A stretch of 64,000 bases of DNA, from assembly GCA_050290265.1 (NCBI GenBank), contig JBNKHI010000010.1, forward strand, positions 18,438 through 82,437, given 5' to 3'. The translations under genes were made by a program, and so were the position numbers. The notes under the pieces are model-generated. The model was not told the origin of the DNA, searched no databases, and worked only from the letters and a program-made list of their open reading frames with translations. Shown here piece after piece: positions 60,435 to 64,000 of this stretch; within the stretch, counting starts at the first letter, position 1, and every line of letters begins with the position of its first letter. Source of the stretch: JBNKFV01 sp050290265 (GTDB lineage: Bacteria; Pseudomonadota; Gammaproteobacteria; Pseudomonadales; Cellvibrionaceae).

Positions 60435-61934
60435 TTAAAAGCCCACTTGCACTGATTTGGTTTCGGTATAGGCGAGCAATCCATCCAAGCCACCTTCACG
60501 ACCAATACCAGATTGTTTGAAACCTCCAAAAGGTCGCGGCGCATCACTGGCACCCCCACCGTTGATAGTAATCAAACCGGCGTCGATACGACGGGCCAAA
60601 CCGTGCGCGGCGCGCAGGTTGCGGGTCCAGATTTTAGCCGCAAGACCATATTCAGTATCGTTTGCTGTCGCTGCGATTGCTTTCAAATCATTTGCGTCAT
60701 CAAACCGCAGTACCGTCAATACAGGCCCGAAGATCTCATCCTTATGCACAGCCATGTCTGCGGTTACATTGGTTAGTACCGTAGGTTGTACGAAGTAACC
60801 TGGCACATCAATGCGCTCGCCACCGCACGCCAGGGTCGCACCGGCTTGCTGACCGTCAGCGATATAGCTGAGTACCCGCTGCAACTGCCCTTCTGAAATA
60901 ATGGGCCCCATCTGGCTGCCCGAGGCTGTACCGGGGGCAGGCTTGATGTTGTTAAAAATAGCGACAATTTTATCCACCAGTGCATCATGCACATCGTTGT
61001 GTACTAACAAACGGGTGCCGGCCGCACAAAACTGACCCGTTTTAAAGCATAGCTCACGTGCAATACCCGCTGCAGCGGCATCAAGATCTGCATCTGGCAT
61101 CACGATGATTGGCGATTTACCGCCCAGTTCCAATGTCACGCGTTTCATATTGCCGGAAGCGCCTTCCAGAATAGAACGACCAACACGAGTAGAACCGGTA
61201 AAAGACACTTTGTTGATATCGGGATGATCAACAATGGCCTGCCCAGCATCCGCACCAAAACCCGTAACAATGTTGACGACGCCTGGCGGAAAGCCAACTT
61301 CGTCGATAAATTTAGCCAAGCGCAGTGCTGACAAGGGCGCCAGTTCCGCAGGCTTAACCACTACCGTACAGCCTGCTGCCAAAGCAGTACCCATTTTGTT
61401 CAACACCATCAAAAACGGTGCATTCCAGGGCGTGATCGCACCAACCACACCAACAGGCTGGCGCATCGTGTAAGTCATAAACTCTGCATCAATTGGAGTC
61501 GTGGGCACATCACCAGCAACCTTGCCTATCCAGCCGGCATTGCTGCGCAGGTTATTAACTGACATGGGAATATCTACATGCTGGATTTGAGCGATGGGAT
61601 TACCACCATCAAGGGATTCTATAATGGCTAATTCGTCTTGATTGGCCATAATTACGTCCGCCAGCTTGTGCAACAGTGCGGCACGTGTTTGAAAATTCAT
61701 GCTCGCCCAAGGGCCTTCTTCAAACGCAGCCCGGGCTGCTTGCACAGCGCGATCGATATCCTCGGCATTACCTTTAGCCACTGTCGCCAGGTGCTCGCCA
61801 GTGGAAGGATTCAGCACTTTGAAGGTTTCACCGGAAATGGCAGGCACCCATTCACCGTTGATATAAACCATAGGCGCTTGTGCATCTAGCGCCTGCTGAA
61901 CCTGCTGTATTTGCGTCTCTGTAATAGCCGACAT
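60435..61934 (-). CDS. NAD(P)-dependent aldehyde dehydrogenase
   Basis: The 499-residue enzyme of the betaine-aldehyde/phenylacetaldehyde-type ALDH group has ITPWNAPFLMVLNKMGTALAAGCTVVVKPAEL, GSTRVG (cofactor loop), the general-base Glu in LELGGKSPIIV and the nucleophile Cys in KTGQFCAAGTRLLV (about residue 301). It ends with the SGIGREGGLDGLLAYTETKSV family block. The substrate is open. A 16-bp palindrome sits in its promoter. Confidence 0.93.
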   Translation of the reverse strand: MSAITETQIQQVQQALDAQAPMVYINGEWVPAISGETFKVLNPSTGEHLATVAKGNAEDIDRAVQAARAAFEEGPWASMNFQTRAALLHKLADVIMANQDELAIIESLDGGNPIAQIQHVDIPMSVNNLRSNAGWIGKVAGDVPTTPIDAEFMTYTMRQPVGVVGAITPWNAPFLMVLNKMGTALAAGCTVVVKPAELAPLSALRLAKFIDEVGFPPGVVNIVTGFGADAGQAIVDHPDINKVSFTGSTRVGRSILEGASGNMKRVTLELGGKSPIIVMPDADLDAAAAGIARELCFKTGQFCAAGTRLLVHNDVHDALVDKIVAIFNNIKPAPGTASGSQMGPIISEGQLQRVLSYIADGQQAGATLACGGERIDVPGYFVQPTVLTNVTADMAVHKDEIFGPVLTVLRFDDANDLKAIAATANDTEYGLAAKIWTRNLRAAHGLARRIDAGLITINGGGASDAPRPFGGFKQSGIGREGGLDGLLAYTETKSVQVGF

Positions 61935-61975
61935 ATTTATTCTCCAAGCTGAGTGAACCGTTACAATAAATAATT

Positions 61976-61991
61976 AATCAGATATCTGATT
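61976..61991. promoter_or_regulatory. Palindromic operator upstream of the ALDH gene
   Basis: AATCAGATATCTGATT is a perfect 16-bp palindrome about 40 bp upstream of the ALDH start. Its form suits a GntR-type or other dimeric repressor, but none is encoded nearby. The rest of 61992-62323 shows no gene. Confidence 0.6.
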
Positions 61992-62323
61992 TTTGTCTAA
62001 ACAATAATAGTGCTGGCAATTGTAGCCTGACCAGTAAAACTTTTGTAGGCCGACCCTTATTAGTTTTCATGTAGGACCAATAATAGTGCAATCTAGTGGC
62101 AAGATAGATAGAACAAACGCTGTACCTACACAGCATCAATGCCGCGTCTACAACCCCATAAAATAGAACGACATTCTACTAAAAAGAATTCAAGAGTGCC
62201 AGCTAAAGACAACTCAGCATAACCTGGCTATTATTTAATCGGCAAAAATTGTGGTGGCCCGCTACCTTTTATACAATCCACACCATCAGAGCCACCAATC
62301 CGCCCGACCCATGGATATTCCAA

Positions 62324-62878
62324 ATGACGTTATTGTTTGCCAGTTCAGGTTATTCGCCTCTTGCGGCCCTTACCCAACACAATGGAGAGACACTGAATTT
62401 TGCCGAATTACCACCCATTTTGCGGGTATTACTGACCACGGACGGTACCGTCACGAAGTGTCTGGAGTCGTTCTTTTGGGAACCGGTTGATGTGCACAGA
62501 ACGTTGCAGCAGCGTGAAACCTTGACCTGTCCCTGCCCAGCACTGAACAAACAGGCAGACGATAGTGTGATCGCCCGTAATGTTATTTTACAGGGCGCAC
62601 AATCACAGCGAATTTATGCACTGGCATGCTCTTACATTTGCCCCGATGCATTACCCGAGGACATTCGGCAAGATCTAGAGCAGGATAAAGTAGGCATTGG
62701 TGAGTTATTGAGAGAATATGGTCTGGAAACGTACCGTGAACTGTTTTCAATTGCGCAAGAGAACATTGACGATCAGATACATATTTGCCGTACCTATCGA
62801 ATACTGATGGCGAAACAGCCGCTCATTCAAATTACCGAGAAATTTCCGTTAGCGCTTTATAGCAGCACTATTTGTTAG
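62324..62878 (+). CDS. Chorismate-lyase-like (DUF98) protein
   Basis: A 184-residue protein with the chorismate pyruvate-lyase/UTRA-like fold pattern: LPPILRVLLTTDGTVTKCLESFFWEPVDV near residues 28-56. Family members are often uncharacterised; true UbiC has other active-site residues. The frame begins 75 bp earlier, but the ATG at 62324 gives a better match to the family length. No ubiquinone gene is nearby. Confidence 0.68.
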   Translation: MTLLFASSGYSPLAALTQHNGETLNFAELPPILRVLLTTDGTVTKCLESFFWEPVDVHRTLQQRETLTCPCPALNKQADDSVIARNVILQGAQSQRIYALACSYICPDALPEDIRQDLEQDKVGIGELLREYGLETYRELFSIAQENIDDQIHICRTYRILMAKQPLIQITEKFPLALYSSTIC

Positions 62879-62950
62879 CCAGCTGTCTTGTCCATTCTTT
62901 ATTACGAATTTGCCATTTGCGAGTACGTAATAACTATACCGTGTCAGTGG

Positions 62951-64000
62951 CTAACTTCCCGCAAATGCAAAGCTATTTTTACCATCACGTTTAACTTCAT
63001 ACATGTATTTATCCGCCAGTTTTATAAGCTCTTCTATGCCGGTTCCGTAATCCGGAAAAAGAGCGATACCAATACTGGCGCCTATCTGTGCGAACACTTC
63101 AGAACTTTCGATTTGTAACCGGATAGGCTTTTGCAAACGCTTAATAATTTTACTGGCTACGTTGGCTGCGTCTTCTCGGTTATTAATGTCGCCCACCACA
63201 GCAACAAACTCGTCACCACCAATACGCGCCACTTGGTCACACTCACGCAAACAGGCTAATAACATATTGGCCGCCGCCTTTAGTACACGATCACCGGCAT
63301 CATGCCCCCAGGTATCGTTGACAGTTTTGAAGCCATCCAGGTCAATAAACATCACCGCAACTTTGCTGCCGTAACGCTTTGCCCGTGCAGTCAATGCCAT
63401 GGAACGCTGCTGTAATAAACGCAAACTGGGCAAGCCCGTTAGCGCGTCATAATGGGCCAATTGATGAAGTCTCTTTTGCGCTTGTTTTGCCTGATCCAGC
63501 GCTTTTTTCAAGGGTGTCGTGTCGTATTCCACCACCAAAAACAGGTTTTCGCCGGTCAACGGATTACGTGTCATACGAATATCCAGCGTATGAAAACGCA
63601 GCCCTTGATCAGTTTTCATCTGATGCGCCCAACGCCCGCCCTTTTCTGCCAGCGCTTTTTCCATACAAGCGTTACCGATTTTGGGATCAGCAAAACGCGC
63701 ACTAAATGCACTGACACCTGGCGCCAGATTATTGGGGTCTATGGACCGATAAGCTTGTGTGGCCGCAGGGTTTTCAACTACCGGAAAACCTTCCAGCGTA
63801 AAACTGGTCACCAGCACATTGGTATAACGCATCGCTTCAACCAACAGCAGGTTTTGTGGCTCATCACCCAAATTGACCTCTTCGTTAATAAAGGCAATTA
63901 TCCCACGGTGACGCTCCGGGCCAAGTAGAACAGCCCGATGTTTCATATACAGTGTTTTTGGCTTGCCCTGTGGGTAGGTAGTCCAAGGGTCTACCGTAAC
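62951..64000 (-). CDS. PAS-GGDEF diguanylate cyclase (5' part outside window)
   Basis: The frame stays open to base 64000, so the start is outside. It shows a PAS-like sensor domain (about the first 150 residues visible; VTSFTLEGFPVVENPAA and FLVVEYDTTPLKKA), a coiled-coil linker and a GGDEF domain (HYDALTGLPSLRLL, FIDLDGFKTVNDTWGHDAGD, VARIGGDEFVAVV, ending YEVKRDGKNSFAF). RIGGDEF is intact, so it should make cyclic di-GMP. No RxxD inhibitory site stands out before it. The input signal is unknown. Confidence 0.92.
   Translation of the reverse strand, partial: VTVDPWTTYPQGKPKTLYMKHRAVLLGPERHRGIIAFINEEVNLGDEPQNLLLVEAMRYTNVLVTSFTLEGFPVVENPAATQAYRSIDPNNLAPGVSAFSARFADPKIGNACMEKALAEKGGRWAHQMKTDQGLRFHTLDIRMTRNPLTGENLFLVVEYDTTPLKKALDQAKQAQKRLHQLAHYDALTGLPSLRLLQQRSMALTARAKRYGSKVAVMFIDLDGFKTVNDTWGHDAGDRVLKAAANMLLACLRECDQVARIGGDEFVAVVGDINNREDAANVASKIIKRLQKPIRLQIESSEVFAQIGASIGIALFPDYGTGIEELIKLADKYMYEVKRDGKNSFAFAGS

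Overview
The window looks like chromosomal DNA of a free-living, probably marine gammaproteobacterium, possibly of the Cellvibrionales-like lineages. That placement is an inference from gene content: HexR-type control of the Entner-Doudoroff pathway, a riboswitch-led B12 scavenging operon, several mechanosensitive channels, a BCCT betaine carrier, many TonB-dependent and MFS transporters, and a small chromosomal integron cassette array. No tRNA, rRNA or CRISPR array was seen.

Region by region. (1) 1-5600 is a run of leftward, mostly unrelated small genes separated by attC-like inverted repeats. It is an integron gene-cassette array, or a cluster of attC sites lacking an integrase, because no intI is visible. 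Cargo: a short signal peptidase I with an in-frame 9-bp repeat, an ABM monooxygenase, a small membrane protein, two VOC proteins (one truncated), a c-type cytochrome, a DUF6119/TIGR04141 protein, and a coiled-coil two-TM membrane protein. (2) 5590-6350 is the scarred edge of the array: an IS110/IS1111 transposase fragment, a 128-bp element with perfect 14-bp terminal inverted repeats, and a LexA box before a 29-codon ORF. (3) 6430-10980 holds metY with a structured leader, a MarR gene with double operators, and a DUF2975/XRE/outer-membrane-protein operon. (4) 10990-20490 is central sugar metabolism: edd-glk-eda-zwf-pgl-pyk and hexR on the minus strand, gap divergent, with a HexR box between hexR and gap. 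(5) 20500-34800 is a mosaic of housekeeping and transport genes, including AKR, Gfo/Idh, lytic transglycosylase, MFS, MscL, MscS, VIT-like, HPP and BCCT. (6) 34800-43000 is the B12 operon btuB-cobO-cobQ-btuC-btuD-cobC-btuF behind a cobalamin riboswitch. (7) 43240-47940 holds HopJ-like, AAHS-type MFS, SnoaL-like and MscS genes. (8) 48480-57970 is the least understood part. A class-C-type serine hydrolase and a TonB-receptor operon share a 15-bp palindromic operator, with a TetR gene between them. The receptor operon carries two close paralogs and one distant relative of an exported family of unknown function, two DUF6644-type membrane proteins and a DUF6152-type protein. (9) 57950-64000 holds a zinc metallopeptidase, an MFS carrier, an aldehyde dehydrogenase behind a palindromic operator, a chorismate-lyase-like protein and a diguanylate cyclase cut by the window end.

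How parts work together. Region 4 is a complete glucose-to-pyruvate ED module with HexR as the likely switch. Region 6 takes B12 from the outer membrane through the inner membrane and into corrinoid adenosylation and amidation. Region 8 is best read as an uptake-plus-processing locus for an unknown, probably hydrophobic or metal-linked substrate. It and the cassette-borne DUF6119 and two-TM genes are the best candidates for undescribed biology.
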